A stretch of 64,000 bases of DNA from Sphingomonas edaphi (GCF_003583725.1 NZ_QXTF01000001.1:1178001-1242000); one strand, 5' to 3'. Shown: positions 9,487 to 18,115, counted from the first letter of the stretch. The notes: generated from the sequence alone by a model not told the origin. Numbers and translations are program-made.

Positions 9487-10410
9487 ATGACCGGACGGCC
9501 ACTGACAATCGGAACGCGCGGATCGCCGCTCGCGCTTGCCCAGGCGAGGATGACGGCGAGCGCGCTTGAGCAGGCGCATGGCTGGGCGCCGGGCAGCGTG
9601 ACGATCATTCCGGTCAAGACCAGCGGCGACCGTATTCAGGACCGGCCGCTGGCCGAGGTCGGCGGCAAGGCGCTTTGGACCAAGGAACTGGACCTTGCCC
9701 TGCTGACGGGTGAGACCGACTGTTCGGTCCATTCGATGAAGGACGTTGAGAGCGAGCGGCCGAAGACGCTTGCCATCGCCGCGATGCTGCAGAGGGCGGA
9801 TGCGCGAGACAGGCTGATCGGCGCAGGGTCGATCCAGGCGCTGCCCGAGCGCGCGGTTGTGGGGACCAGTTCTCCTCGACGCAAGGCGCAGCTGCTGCGG
9901 CTTCGTCCCGACCTCGACATCGTCTCCATTCGCGGCAACCTCGACACTCGGCTGGGCAAGCTGCAGGCCGGTGATGTGTCCGCGACGCTCCTAGCGGCTG
10001 CGGGCCTTGACCGGCTGGGCCGCGCGGAAACGGGAACCGCCATTGCCTTGAATGAGATGATACCGGCTCCCGCGCAGGGGGCGATCGGCATCGAATGCCG
10101 CGCCGACGACGCCGTGACGGCAGCATGGCTTCGAGCGATCGATCATGAGGAAACGCATGCCGCGGTGCTTACCGAGCGCGCGTTCGTCCGCGCACTCAAC
10201 GGAACCTGCCATTCGCCGATCGGCGCCCATGCGGTGATCGAGGGCGGCCGCATTCGTTTTACTTGTGAGATTTTGAGTGAGGATGGGGGCGAGCGCGTTG
10301 TCGATTGCGCTGTCTTCGCGGTCGGCGACCTCGACACGCCAGCTGAAATGGCCCGAGCCATGCTGGCGGGCGCGCCGGACAGCATTCGCCACCTGTTCGA
10401 CGCTGCATGA
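9487..10410 (+). CDS. hemC: Porphobilinogen deaminase (hydroxymethylbilane synthase)
   Basis: Polymerises four porphobilinogens to hydroxymethylbilane in tetrapyrrole synthesis. The 307-residue protein opens with LTIGTRGSPLALAQA and carries KDVESERP, VGTSSPRRKAQL, RGNLDTRLGKL and PAPAQGAIGIECR. The dipyrromethane cofactor attachment Cys241 lies in LNGTCHSPIGAHA. The ATG at 9487 gives the canonical N-terminus, although the frame is open further upstream. It is the first gene of hemC, hemD and a membrane protein, joined by ATGA overlaps. hemE and hemJ are 35 kb away in this window. Confidence 0.96.
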   Translation: MTGRPLTIGTRGSPLALAQARMTASALEQAHGWAPGSVTIIPVKTSGDRIQDRPLAEVGGKALWTKELDLALLTGETDCSVHSMKDVESERPKTLAIAAMLQRADARDRLIGAGSIQALPERAVVGTSSPRRKAQLLRLRPDLDIVSIRGNLDTRLGKLQAGDVSATLLAAAGLDRLGRAETGTAIALNEMIPAPAQGAIGIECRADDAVTAAWLRAIDHEETHAAVLTERAFVRALNGTCHSPIGAHAVIEGGRIRFTCEILSEDGGERVVDCAVFAVGDLDTPAEMARAMLAGAPDSIRHLFDAA

Positions 10411-11066
10411 GAAAGTTGTTGCTCGTGAGGCCCGAGCCGGGACTTTCGGCCAGCGCCGCCCGCGCGCAGACCCTTGGGATGGAAACGATCGGCTGTCCGC
10501 TGTTCGAGGTCGAAGCGGTTGGTTGGACACTGCCAGACGCGCGGCAGTTCGATGCACTGCTGCTGACCAGTGCCAATGCCGTTCGCCATGCCGGCGTGCA
10601 GTTGCAGGCGCTTGCCCGCTTGCCGGTCTATGCGGTTGGCGGAGCGACGGCCGATGCGGCCAATGCCGCGGGATTGAGCGTTGCGGCCACAGGAAACCGC
10701 GATGTCGAGGCGCTTCTCTCCACGATGCCTGCTCGTCTTCGATTGCTCCACTTGGCGGGCGAAGACCGGATCGACACCAGCCGCCGCAATATGACCTCTG
10801 TGACCGTCTACAGGTCGCGCGCGATCGAACATCCCGCCCTTCCAGACACGGACGATCTCGTGATCGCCTTGCACAGCCCGCGCGCAGCAAGGAGGCTGAC
10901 CGAGCTGGTGGGTCGCCGTTACCGGACCCGCCTCGCTGCGATCAGCAAGGCGGCCGCAGACGCTGCCGGATGCGGCTGGGAGGAGGTGGGCGTGGCCGAA
11001 ATGCCCGCCGACGACAGTCTTCTGGCCCTTGCAGCGATGCTGTGTCACAAACCGGACCAATCATGA
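10407..11066 (+). CDS. hemD: Uroporphyrinogen-III synthase
   Basis: Closes and inverts ring D of hydroxymethylbilane. The 219-residue protein begins LLLVRPEPGLSASAARAQ and shows the weakly conserved two-lobed fold: LLTSANAVRHAG, PVYAVGGATADAA, RLLHLAGEDR, IALHSPRAARRL, and AAISKAAADAAG. The family is poorly conserved in sequence, so assignment depends strongly on the 4-base ATGA overlap with hemC (10407-10410). It is followed by another ATGA overlap with the membrane-anchored partner gene. Confidence 0.92.
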   Translation: MRKLLLVRPEPGLSASAARAQTLGMETIGCPLFEVEAVGWTLPDARQFDALLLTSANAVRHAGVQLQALARLPVYAVGGATADAANAAGLSVAATGNRDVEALLSTMPARLRLLHLAGEDRIDTSRRNMTSVTVYRSRAIEHPALPDTDDLVIALHSPRAARRLTELVGRRYRTRLAAISKAAADAAGCGWEEVGVAEMPADDSLLALAAMLCHKPDQS

Positions 11067-11887
11067 GCCCGACCTATTCCCGACAAGGCAGCAACTGGAC
11101 GGCCCGTATTGCCTGGTCGCTGCTGCTGCTGGTCGCCGGCGCGGCGCTGGCAACTTGGGGACTGTCTCGCTGGGACGCGGGCGCGCGCTTCTTCGGCGTG
11201 GAGCCGCGCCAGCCGCTGCAGATCGTCCGGCAACCAGCTCCGGTACGCCCTGTGCAGCCGCAACCTGCTATTCCGACCATGCCTGCGGCAGATGCGGCCC
11301 GCATCGGTGCTCTGGAGGCGCGGCTCGCCAGCTTGGAAAGCGCGACGCAGGCCGCGGCGGGTTCGGCTGGCCGTGCCGACGCCATGTTGGTTGCCTTCGC
11401 TGCTCGTCGCGCCATCGATCGAGGCGTCGCTCTTGGTTATCTGGAACCGCTGCTGGTCCAGCGCTTCGGACCGCAGCATCAGGCGGCGGTCGCGACCGTC
11501 ATCACTGCGTCGCGCGACCCGGTCCGCCTCGACAGTCTGATCGCGGACTATGAGTCGCTCGGCGCGTCGCTGCGCGGCGGCGGCCCCGACGAGGGATGGT
11601 GGGATGCGTTCCGGCGGGAGCTTGGCACGATCGTCTCCGTCCACCGCGCCGACACGCCTTCGCCGCAGCCGCAGGCCCGCTATGACCGCGCGCTCACCAA
11701 GCTGAAGGCCGGCGAGGTGGATTCCGCCCTAGCTGAAACGATGAGGCTGCCCGGCGCGGCCAACGCCAGCCGCTGGATCGTCCGGGCCCGCCGCTACATC
11801 GCCGCCCATCGCGCACTAGACGAAATCGAGTCCGGAGCGCTGCTTGGAGGTGGCACGACGGCCACAGTCGCACCCCCAGCCCGCTAG
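11063..11887 (+). CDS. Membrane-anchored mitofilin-like protein of the hemCD operon
   Basis: The 274-residue protein has a single N-terminal transmembrane helix (about residues 16-34, WSLLLLVAGAALATWGL), a proline-rich linker (PAPVRPVQPQPAIP), a short coiled coil (IGALEARLASLESATQ), and a helical C-terminal domain (VALGYLEPLLVQRFG, ALTKLKAGEVDSALAE). This matches alphaproteobacterial COG4223-like proteins that follow hemD and share remote similarity with mitofilin and enterobacterial HemX. The start overlaps the hemD stop in ATGA (11063-11066). The function is unknown. The 112 bases after it show no convincing terminator. Confidence 0.75.
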   Translation: MSPTYSRQGSNWTARIAWSLLLLVAGAALATWGLSRWDAGARFFGVEPRQPLQIVRQPAPVRPVQPQPAIPTMPAADAARIGALEARLASLESATQAAAGSAGRADAMLVAFAARRAIDRGVALGYLEPLLVQRFGPQHQAAVATVITASRDPVRLDSLIADYESLGASLRGGGPDEGWWDAFRRELGTIVSVHRADTPSPQPQARYDRALTKLKAGEVDSALAETMRLPGAANASRWIVRARRYIAAHRALDEIESGALLGGGTTATVAPPAR

Positions 11888-11999
11888 AGGGTTGGCAAAC
11901 CGAATCGGATTTGCGAGGCTCGCCACTGCCAGCCGGGGTTCAGCCTCCTGTGGCTAAGGCTTTGGCGCAATTATCTAAGTATCTGGGGGATATGACGCC

Positions 12000-13079
12000 A
12001 TGACGTCCGTTTCGTACCGTTTCCTGTTCGGGCTCGGGCTCGCCACCGCGGCCGGCCTTGCGAGCAGCCAGCCGGTGCGGACTGACCCGTTGGCACCGCT
12101 TCCTCCCGGCAGCGTCCGGCCTCAAGTCACTTCGACGACGCGCGCTGCGCCCGCGAGCCTCGCCGCTCAGATCAACGCCATCGGCCGCGGCTTTAACGGC
12201 ATCGTCGGCGTCTCGGTCGTTTCGCTGCGCGACAACTGGCAAGCCGACTACAACGCGACCCGGCTGTTCCCCCAACAGAGCTGTTCCAAGCTGTGGGTTG
12301 CGGTCGCTGCGATGGACGCGGTCGACAAAGGTCGTGTCAGCCTCAACGACAAGGTCACGCTGGGCCGCAGCGACCTGACACTCTTCCACCAGCCGATCCG
12401 TTCGAAAGTCCTGGGCGGCGGCCACACGACGACGCTGGGGTCGCTGCTGTTTACCGCCATCACGCAGAGCGACAATACGGCCAACGACAAGCTGATGCGC
12501 TCCATCGGCGGCCCCGAAGCAGTACGGAATATGATCGAGGCGAAGAATCTCGGCTCGATCCGCTTTTACGATGGGGAGCGCGCGCTTCAGTCGCGCATCG
12601 CCGGCCTGATCTGGAGCCAGAGCTATTCGATCGGCGATGCCTTCTACAAGGCGCGTTCGGCGCTGCCGACGTCGGTGCGCAAGGCCTCGTTCGAGCGGTA
12701 CATCCGCGATCCCTACGACGGCGCCGCGCCTCGTGCCGTAGCGGAGGGTTTGGCGCGGCTGCAGAAGGGCGAGTTGCTCTCGCCCGGATCCACTCGGCGA
12801 CTGCTCTCGATCATGGCATCGACCAAGACCGGGGGCCTGCGCGTACGCGCGGCCCTGAAGCCTGGCTGGGAATGGAGCCACAAGACCGGCACCGGCCAAA
12901 ACTTCCAGGGTCGCATCGGCGGCATCAACGATATCGGCATTCTCACCGCGCCTGACGGGACTGCCTATGCAATGGCGATCATGACCATCCCTAACAAGTC
13001 GGACGGCGGCGCGCAGGAACTGATGCGCGAGGTCACCAAGGCTGTAATCGCCAACCATGAAGCGCGCCGTGGGGGCTGA
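12000..13079 (+). CDS. Secreted class A beta-lactamase-like serine hydrolase
   Basis: The 359-residue protein has a signal-like N-terminus (residues 5-23) and a proline/threonine-rich linker. The fold motifs of class A beta-lactamases are visible: Ser94-Cys-Ser-Lys97 (SxxK), Ser157-Asp-Asn159 (SDN), and Lys295-Thr-Gly297 in HKTGTG. A Glu193-Arg-Ala-Leu-Gln197 stretch lies where the omega-loop ExxLN would be, with Gln replacing Asn. The segment between it and KTG is about 30 residues longer than in true class A enzymes. RBS GGGGGA at 11985-11990. A penicillin-interacting peptidase or relative is as likely as a lactamase. The dioxygenase gene follows directly. Confidence 0.85.
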   Translation: MTSVSYRFLFGLGLATAAGLASSQPVRTDPLAPLPPGSVRPQVTSTTRAAPASLAAQINAIGRGFNGIVGVSVVSLRDNWQADYNATRLFPQQSCSKLWVAVAAMDAVDKGRVSLNDKVTLGRSDLTLFHQPIRSKVLGGGHTTTLGSLLFTAITQSDNTANDKLMRSIGGPEAVRNMIEAKNLGSIRFYDGERALQSRIAGLIWSQSYSIGDAFYKARSALPTSVRKASFERYIRDPYDGAAPRAVAEGLARLQKGELLSPGSTRRLLSIMASTKTGGLRVRAALKPGWEWSHKTGTGQNFQGRIGGINDIGILTAPDGTAYAMAIMTIPNKSDGGAQELMREVTKAVIANHEARRGG

Positions 13080-13080
13080 T

Positions 13081-13698
13081 ATGGACCCGGCCACCCGACT
13101 GCGGTCGGCGCCGGGAACCCAGCGCGTCCCCTTGCGCGAGCTCGACCTGTTCATCTACCGCAACTTCCTGGGCGAAGCGGAGTGCGCCTTGCTTCGCGAC
13201 CTGATCGATGAGCGGCGCCGGCCCTCGACTATCGCCGACGACCAGGGCGATGCCCGGTTCCGCACCAGCGAGACCTGCGACCTCGATGGGGATCATCCGC
13301 TGGTCGCCGCCGTCGTCGCGAAGCTGTCCGATCTCACCGGCATCCCTGCCAGCCATGGCGAGCCAATCCAGGGACAACGCTACGCGCCGGGGCAGGAATT
13401 CAAGCCGCATACCGACACGTTCAACCCGGGCGGCGCCGACTATTTCGAACATTGCGCCGACAGCGGCCAGCGAACCTGGACCGCCATGCTCTACCTTAAC
13501 CAGCCCGATGACGGCGGCGCGACCCGCTTCAAGACGATCGGCAAGACAGTGCAGCCGGAAACGGGCAAGCTGCTGGTGTGGAACAACTTATCCGCCAACG
13601 GCACGCCCAACCCGGCGACGCTTCACCAAGGGATGAAGGTGCGCAAGGGCACCAAATATATCCTTACCCAGTGGTACCGAGAACGTCCGGTCGGTTAG
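13081..13698 (+). CDS. Prolyl 4-hydroxylase-like 2-oxoglutarate/Fe(II) dioxygenase
   Basis: The 205-residue protein has a double-stranded beta-helix domain. The iron ligands are visible as His110-Thr-Asp112 in FKPHTDTF and His182 in ATLHQGM, and the 2-oxoglutarate-binding Lys192 is in KGTKYILTQWYR. RYAPGQEF and TAMLYLNQPDDGGATRF are typical of P4H-alpha-type enzymes. An in-frame ATG at 13057 lies inside the preceding gene; the ATG at 13081 has GGGGG six bases upstream and is preferred. It is co-transcribed with the beta-lactamase-like gene. Its last 35 bases overlap the convergent GMC oxidoreductase gene. The substrate is unknown. Confidence 0.85.
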   Translation: MDPATRLRSAPGTQRVPLRELDLFIYRNFLGEAECALLRDLIDERRRPSTIADDQGDARFRTSETCDLDGDHPLVAAVVAKLSDLTGIPASHGEPIQGQRYAPGQEFKPHTDTFNPGGADYFEHCADSGQRTWTAMLYLNQPDDGGATRFKTIGKTVQPETGKLLVWNNLSANGTPNPATLHQGMKVRKGTKYILTQWYRERPVG

Positions 13699-15304
13699 CG
13701 CCGGTCGCAGCGGCTGGCGCCTGAAGCTGGTCCGCCATCCGGTCCGCGGTGCGAAGCGCCATGGCCAGAATTGTCAGCGTCGGGTTGGCCCAGCCGCCTG
13801 TCGGGAAGAGCGAGCTTCCGGCGATGTGAAGGTTGGCCACGCCATGCACCCGGCCCCATCCATCTGTAACGCCGAAATGGGGATCGTCGGCCATCCGGGT
13901 GGTTCCCATATGATGAAAGCCGCCCAGGGGATGTGCGCTGATCAAGTCGTCGGAGACCCAGTGTTTCGCCGGATCGGATAACCAGTTCGCGGCTTCGACC
14001 GCGCCGAGACCGAGCCGCCGCGATTCGCGATCGAGTGCTGCGACAAGGCCGGCGACGCTGTCGACGTCGATCGGCGAAAGGCGCCAGTCGAGCTTTACGC
14101 GCCGCATGCCGGTTCCGTCCGCCTGCTCACCAAGCATGACCCGGCTATGCGGATTAGGCGCCTGCTCGGCCCTTAGTACGAGCGCGAGATCGAGGCCACG
14201 GGCGCGCTTAAGCAACCAAGGATGAAGCGGACCGACCATCCCGGTGTAAGCGCGCACCAAGTGCCGCGTCACCTTCCACAGCCCTCGCCCGCGACGCGTC
14301 GGCGCGGTCCGGTGTTTCACATGAAGATAGGCGCGCTTGACCAGCGCGTGACTGCCGGTCACCGCCGGCCGGACCGCGACGGTCAGCGCGCTGTTGAGGA
14401 GGCCCTCGCGCCGCTGCAACGATTCTGACGGCGTCACGGTCGGCGCGACGTCGATGCCATTGAATCGCCGCTTGCGGAATGCATCGAGCCAGCGCCAGTC
14501 GGCCTGGCCGATGATTCGGCCGCCACGGCCATGCGGATGCTCCATGAAGAAACGACCCACGAGGTCGTGCTCGTTGCCGACGCCGGCCGGAGCGATTGAG
14601 TTGGAGGCCAGCAGGATGCGCGGGTTCTCGATCCCGCCGGCGGCCAGCAGGAACTGGCGCGCGCGGATGTCGATGCGCTGCCCGCCGGGCGCGACGACAT
14701 CCAGCCGTTCGACCGAGTGACCGTCGGCGGCGAGCACGACCTCCCGCACCGTGGCGTGAAGCATTATGGTGCAGCGGGTATGCAGGTCGAGGTCACCTGA
14801 CCGGTCGATTGTGAACCGGTCGAACAGGGGATCGAACGCCCACCAGCGAACCGCCAGTTCGCTGGGCGAGAGACGATCCAATACTCCTGGACTCGGAATA
14901 TCGTCCGGTGCAGCACCTTCGATCTGCAGAATCCTGCGGGCTTCGTCGAGGTGTGATGCGATATCGGCGGCGCCGATCGGCCAGCCGCTGTGCGCCACCC
15001 ATTCGCGACGCTCGAAATCGATCGGATCCAACTCGGCGCAGCGGCCGCCCCAGATCGCGGTCGTGCCGCCGAAGAAGCGCAGCCGGCTATGGTCGAGCGG
15101 ATGGTAAGGCTGGCCGACAACGTCGCCGCGGTTGAGGTCGGCGGTCGCCGGCTCATGATCCGTTCCGCCGCTTTCGATAAGCACGACGCTGTAACCACGC
15201 GCCAGGAGGCGCCTGGCGGCAGCTTGACCGGCGGCGCCGGAACCGACGATGGCAACGTCGGCGGTGACCGCCTCGGGCGCTTCAAGGGCGCAATCTATTC
15301 GCAT
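13664..15304 (-). CDS. GMC-family FAD-dependent oxidoreductase
   Basis: The 546-residue protein starts with an FAD-binding Rossmann motif, ADVAIVGSGAAGQAAARR (Gly21, Gly23, Gly26). It continues with RFFGGTTAIWGGRC and AAGGIENPRILLASNS, and ends with the GMC C-terminal signature: HPLGGFHHMGTTRM followed by NLHIAGSSLFPTGGWANPT. The two histidines around HHMG are candidates for the catalytic base. No signal peptide is evident. Related enzymes oxidise alcohols or sugars, but the substrate is not deducible. It stands alone on the minus strand, converging with the dioxygenase by a 35-base overlap. Confidence 0.85.
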   Translation of the reverse strand: MRIDCALEAPEAVTADVAIVGSGAAGQAAARRLLARGYSVVLIESGGTDHEPATADLNRGDVVGQPYHPLDHSRLRFFGGTTAIWGGRCAELDPIDFERREWVAHSGWPIGAADIASHLDEARRILQIEGAAPDDIPSPGVLDRLSPSELAVRWWAFDPLFDRFTIDRSGDLDLHTRCTIMLHATVREVVLAADGHSVERLDVVAPGGQRIDIRARQFLLAAGGIENPRILLASNSIAPAGVGNEHDLVGRFFMEHPHGRGGRIIGQADWRWLDAFRKRRFNGIDVAPTVTPSESLQRREGLLNSALTVAVRPAVTGSHALVKRAYLHVKHRTAPTRRGRGLWKVTRHLVRAYTGMVGPLHPWLLKRARGLDLALVLRAEQAPNPHSRVMLGEQADGTGMRRVKLDWRLSPIDVDSVAGLVAALDRESRRLGLGAVEAANWLSDPAKHWVSDDLISAHPLGGFHHMGTTRMADDPHFGVTDGWGRVHGVANLHIAGSSLFPTGGWANPTLTILAMALRTADRMADQLQAPAAATGANRPDVLGTTG

Positions 15305-15446
15305 TTACCCCCCATTTAATGACGATATAGCGGTTCCGTTCGGCCGTTTCACGCGCCGCTGCGTTTTTTTCGGCAACTCTGTGGCGTTTGGTCCTCAGTC
15401 CGGGGCGGCGACCAGATGTGAGCGAGTTGCCGGCAGATGACTCTCC

Positions 15447-15475
15447 TTGCCAAGCCGCGCACCGCCGCTTATAGG
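15447..15475 (+). promoter_or_regulatory. Candidate promoter of rpmI-rplT
   Basis: TTGCCA at 15447-15452 and TATAGG at 15470-15475 are separated by 17 bases. A start near 15482 would give a leader of about 95 bases. The 273-base gap 15305-15577 otherwise shows a T7 run at 15364-15370 and no coding sequence I would support. Confidence 0.5.
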
Positions 15476-15548
15476 CCGCCCGCTTCCAAATCATTGGAAA
15501 GACGAACGGCCCGGCCAGTTAGGGCTGCCGTGGCTGTTCGAAAACGTC

Positions 15549-15562
15549 GTCCCCGTGGGGAC
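15549..15562 (+). promoter_or_regulatory. Palindrome in the rpmI leader next to the ribosome binding site
   Basis: GTCCCCGTGGGGAC is a perfect 14-base palindrome ending four bases before the AAGGAGA Shine-Dalgarno sequence (15566-15572) of rpmI. In the transcript it could fold as a short hairpin beside the ribosome site. A role in L20-type autoregulation is speculation. Confidence 0.35.
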
Positions 15563-15577
15563 TACAAGGAGACGAAA

Positions 15578-15781
15578 ATGCCCAAGCTGAAGACCAAGAG
15601 CGGCGTAAAGAAGCGCTTCAAGCTCACGGCCACCGGCAAGATCAAGCATGGTGTCGCTGGCAAGCGCCACCGGCTGATCAGCCACAACGCCAAATATATT
15701 CGCCAGAACCGCGGCACCGAAGTGCTTGCCGACGCCGATACGGCGCGCGTCAAGCTCTGGGCCCCTTACGGCCTCAACTAA
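15578..15781 (+). CDS. rpmI: 50S ribosomal protein L35
   Basis: The 67-residue basic protein begins [20 protein letters not shown] and contains [16 protein letters not shown], both hallmarks of L35. The start ATG at 15578 has AAGGAGA five bases upstream; longer upstream reading in frame is not needed. It is followed 14 bases later by rplT. infC, which often precedes rpmI in other bacteria, is not upstream here: the neighbour is a GMC oxidoreductase on the other strand. Confidence 0.98.
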   Translation: MPKLKTKSGVKKRFKLTATGKIKHGVAGKRHRLISHNAKYIRQNRGTEVLADADTARVKLWAPYGLN

Positions 15782-15795
15782 GGAGCTAGCGAGAC

Positions 15796-16170
15796 ATGGC
15801 ACGCGTCAAAAGAGGTGTAACCACCCGTTCGAAGCACAAGCGGATCTTGGAAAATGCGAAGGGCTATTATGGCCGCCGCAAGAACACGATCCGTATCGCC
15901 CGCCAAGCCGTCGAAAAGGCCGGGCAGTACGCCTATCGCGATCGCAAGGTGAAGAAGCGGAGCTTCCGCGCCCTGTGGATCCAGCGCATCAACGCCGCGG
16001 TCCGCGCCGAAGGCCTGACCTATGGCCAGTTCATGCACGCGCTGAAGCTTGCGAACATCGATCTTGACCGGAAGGTCTTGGCCGACATCGCGATGCACGA
16101 AGCCGACGCCTTCAGCGCGATTATTGCGCAGGCCAAGGCCGCGCTGCCGAAGGAAGCCAAGGCGGCGTAA
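15796..16170 (+). CDS. rplT: 50S ribosomal protein L20
   Basis: The 124-residue L20 has the conserved start [19 protein letters not shown] followed by [31 protein letters not shown] and YGQFMHALK. It binds 23S rRNA early in 50S assembly and in other bacteria represses its own operon; no such element can be proved here. The usual downstream pheST is present in the window but about 5.7 kb away, separated by the glyoxylate block and its regulator. A strong terminator follows at 16213. Confidence 0.98.
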   Translation: MARVKRGVTTRSKHKRILENAKGYYGRRKNTIRIARQAVEKAGQYAYRDRKVKKRSFRALWIQRINAAVRAEGLTYGQFMHALKLANIDLDRKVLADIAMHEADAFSAIIAQAKAALPKEAKAA

Positions 16171-16212
16171 GCCATCGTTCCCACGCAGGTGGGGATCGGG
16201 CAATTGAAACAA

Positions 16213-16239
16213 GGGCGCCGGAGCGATCCGGCGCCCTTT
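16213..16239 (+). terminator. Rho-independent terminator after rplT
   Basis: A perfect 10-base-pair stem GGGCGCCGGA / TCCGGCGCCC with a GCGA (GNRA-type) tetraloop is followed by TTT. A smaller hairpin, CCCAC-GCAG-GTGGG at 16180-16193, lies just upstream. The rest of 16240-16339, between this and the end of aceB, shows nothing recognisable. Confidence 0.85.
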
Positions 16240-16339
16240 ATCATGTCCGGTGTGGGTGAAATCGCAAACTATTCGGGCATAATGGGTGACGAAGTTGGCG
16301 GTATTCGACCCCTCGTTTGATTGATCGAGGTTGAAAACT

Positions 16340-17908
16340 TCAGTCCAGACATTCGTACGCCGGCAAGGTCAGAAACTCCTGGAATCGATCCGCAGTGACC
16401 AGTTCGTGCAACAGCCGGGCGGCGGACTTGAGGTTGGGAACCGAACCGAGCGCCCCGATCTCTTCAGCCAGCCAATCCTCGAACAGGTCGTGGCTAAATC
16501 GGCGGTCGTCGTCGAACGACGCTCCGAACCGCAGCCATTGCCATAGCTGGGCGCGGCAGATTTCCGCCGTCGCGGCGTCTTCCATCAGGTTATACAGGGG
16601 CACCGCGCCGCGCCCGCCGAGCCAGGCGGCGATATACGGGATGGCCACGCGGATATTCTCGCGCGCTCCGGCCTCAGTCCTCGCGCCTCGGTGAAGTTCC
16701 AGCATCTCGTCGCGGCCGGGGACGCGGTCGGGCATATTGTGGAGCTGGTTGGGGCCTTTCATCGCTGCAAAAGCTTCCATCGCTGGGCGAACCAGCGCCG
16801 GGTGCGCGACCCAGGTTCCGTCATGCCCATTGCAGACCTCGCGCAGCTTGTCGGAGCGGACCTTGTTCATTGCCGCATGGTTTGCCGCCTCGTCGCCTTT
16901 GACCGGAATGAACGCCGACATTCCGCCCATCGCGAAGGCGCCGCGGCGGTGGCAGGTGGCGACTAACCGCAACGAGTAGGCAGCCAGGAAAGCCTTATCC
17001 ATGGTCATCGCCGAGCGGTCGGGCGTCAGCCGGTCGGACGACCGGCCAAGGCGCTTAATGTACGAGAAGATATAGTCCCAGCGGCCACAGTTGAGGCCGA
17101 CGATGTTTCGACGCAGCTCGTAGAGAATCTCGTCCATCTCGAACGCGGCCGGCAGCGTTTCGATCAGCACCGTAGCCTTGATAGTGCCGCGCTCAAGCCC
17201 GAGCCAATCCTCGGCGAATTCGAAAACGTCGTTCCATAGTGCGGCTTCATGCCGGCTCTCCAGCTTGGGCAAGTAGAAATAAGGTCCGCTGCCCATGTCG
17301 AGCGCCACGTGGGCATTGTGGAAGAGGTACAGCCCGAAATCGAACAAGGCGCCACTGACCGGCTTCCCGTCCACGATCGCGTGCTTCTCCTCCAGATGCC
17401 AACCACGAGGGCGGACGATCAGCACCGCCGGATCGGGGCCAAGCGCATAATGCTTGCCCGTCGACGGATCGGTGAAATCGAGCGTACCGAGCCAGCGATT
17501 GCGAAGGTTGATCTGCCCCTGAACCAGTTCGTCCCACACCGGCGAAGTCGCGTCTTCGAAATCGGCCATGAAAACCCGCGCGCCGCTATTGAGCGCATTG
17601 ATCACCATTTTGGCGTTGGGCGGCCCCGTTATTTCGACCCGCCGATCCTGCAGATCAGCCGGAATGGTGCCGACCTTCCAGTCGCCCTCGCGGATATGCT
17701 GAGTATCTGCCGGAAAATCGGGCAATTCACCCGCGTCTATGCGCTCTTGTCGCTCGATCCGCGCCGCAAGCAGCGAGCGACGCCGGTCATCGAATCGTTC
17801 GTGAAGCTCGGCGACGAAACCCAGAGCCTCGCTGGTCAGGACAGCCTCGGCACCTTCGAGATACGTCGGCGCGGAAACCGCTATCGGCCGATCCAGAACA
17901 CTACTCAT
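16340..17908 (-). CDS. aceB: Malate synthase A
   Basis: Condenses glyoxylate with acetyl-CoA to malate, the second step of the glyoxylate shunt. The 522-residue product is the length of the A isoform. Motifs include RVEITGPPNAKMVINAL, VFMADFEDATSPVWDEL with acidic active-site residues, PRGWHLEEKHAIVDG, ATVLIETLPAAFEMDEI, CGRWDYIFSYIKRLG, GMSAFIPVKGD and DGTWVAHPALV. The start ATG at 17908 overlaps the DUF4170 stop (17905-17908); the frame continues upstream to 17953 without homology. It is the last gene of aceA, DUF4170, aceB. Confidence 0.96.
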   Translation of the reverse strand: MSSVLDRPIAVSAPTYLEGAEAVLTSEALGFVAELHERFDDRRRSLLAARIERQERIDAGELPDFPADTQHIREGDWKVGTIPADLQDRRVEITGPPNAKMVINALNSGARVFMADFEDATSPVWDELVQGQINLRNRWLGTLDFTDPSTGKHYALGPDPAVLIVRPRGWHLEEKHAIVDGKPVSGALFDFGLYLFHNAHVALDMGSGPYFYLPKLESRHEAALWNDVFEFAEDWLGLERGTIKATVLIETLPAAFEMDEILYELRRNIVGLNCGRWDYIFSYIKRLGRSSDRLTPDRSAMTMDKAFLAAYSLRLVATCHRRGAFAMGGMSAFIPVKGDEAANHAAMNKVRSDKLREVCNGHDGTWVAHPALVRPAMEAFAAMKGPNQLHNMPDRVPGRDEMLELHRGARTEAGARENIRVAIPYIAAWLGGRGAVPLYNLMEDAATAEICRAQLWQWLRFGASFDDDRRFSHDLFEDWLAEEIGALGSVPNLKSAARLLHELVTADRFQEFLTLPAYECLD

Positions 17909-18102
17909 CCGCGTAGCGCCTCCTGCGTGATGACATATCGGGTCGTGGCGCACAGCCGGTCACGGAAGGTCAGTCGCTGCCATTCCAGCCGCGCCCGGGT
18001 CGCGTCGGGATAGGGTCCGCTGATTTCCTCGGTTCCCGGAACGACTTGGTCGAACTGGCAGTCGCGATACTCACCGCCGATTATCCAGTACCGATGCGTC
18101 AT
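17905..18102 (-). CDS. DUF4170 small protein between aceA and aceB
   Basis: A 65-residue protein beginning MTHRYWIIGGEYRDCQF and containing VVPGTEEISGPYPDATRA, a pattern I recognise as DUF4170 of alphaproteobacteria. No catalytic motif or membrane segment is seen; the compact alpha/beta pattern resembles single-domain small proteins. It sits 13 bases after the aceA stop and overlaps aceB by four bases, so it is co-expressed with the glyoxylate enzymes. The function is unknown. Confidence 0.82.
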   Translation of the reverse strand: MTHRYWIIGGEYRDCQFDQVVPGTEEISGPYPDATRARLEWQRLTFRDRLCATTRYVITQEALRG

Positions 18103-18115
18103 GGTCTTGCTCCCT

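Noticed and set aside
11940-13154. Long minus-strand open frame (about 400 codons) opposite the class A beta-lactamase-like gene
   Set aside because: Low-complexity, Arg/Ala-rich translation without family motifs; the plus strand carries clear catalytic boxes.
14313-14328. TGTTTCACATGAAGAT, a parS-like string in the GMC oxidoreductase gene
   Set aside because: Three mismatches to the consensus, in a coding region 30 kb from the origin; likely chance.
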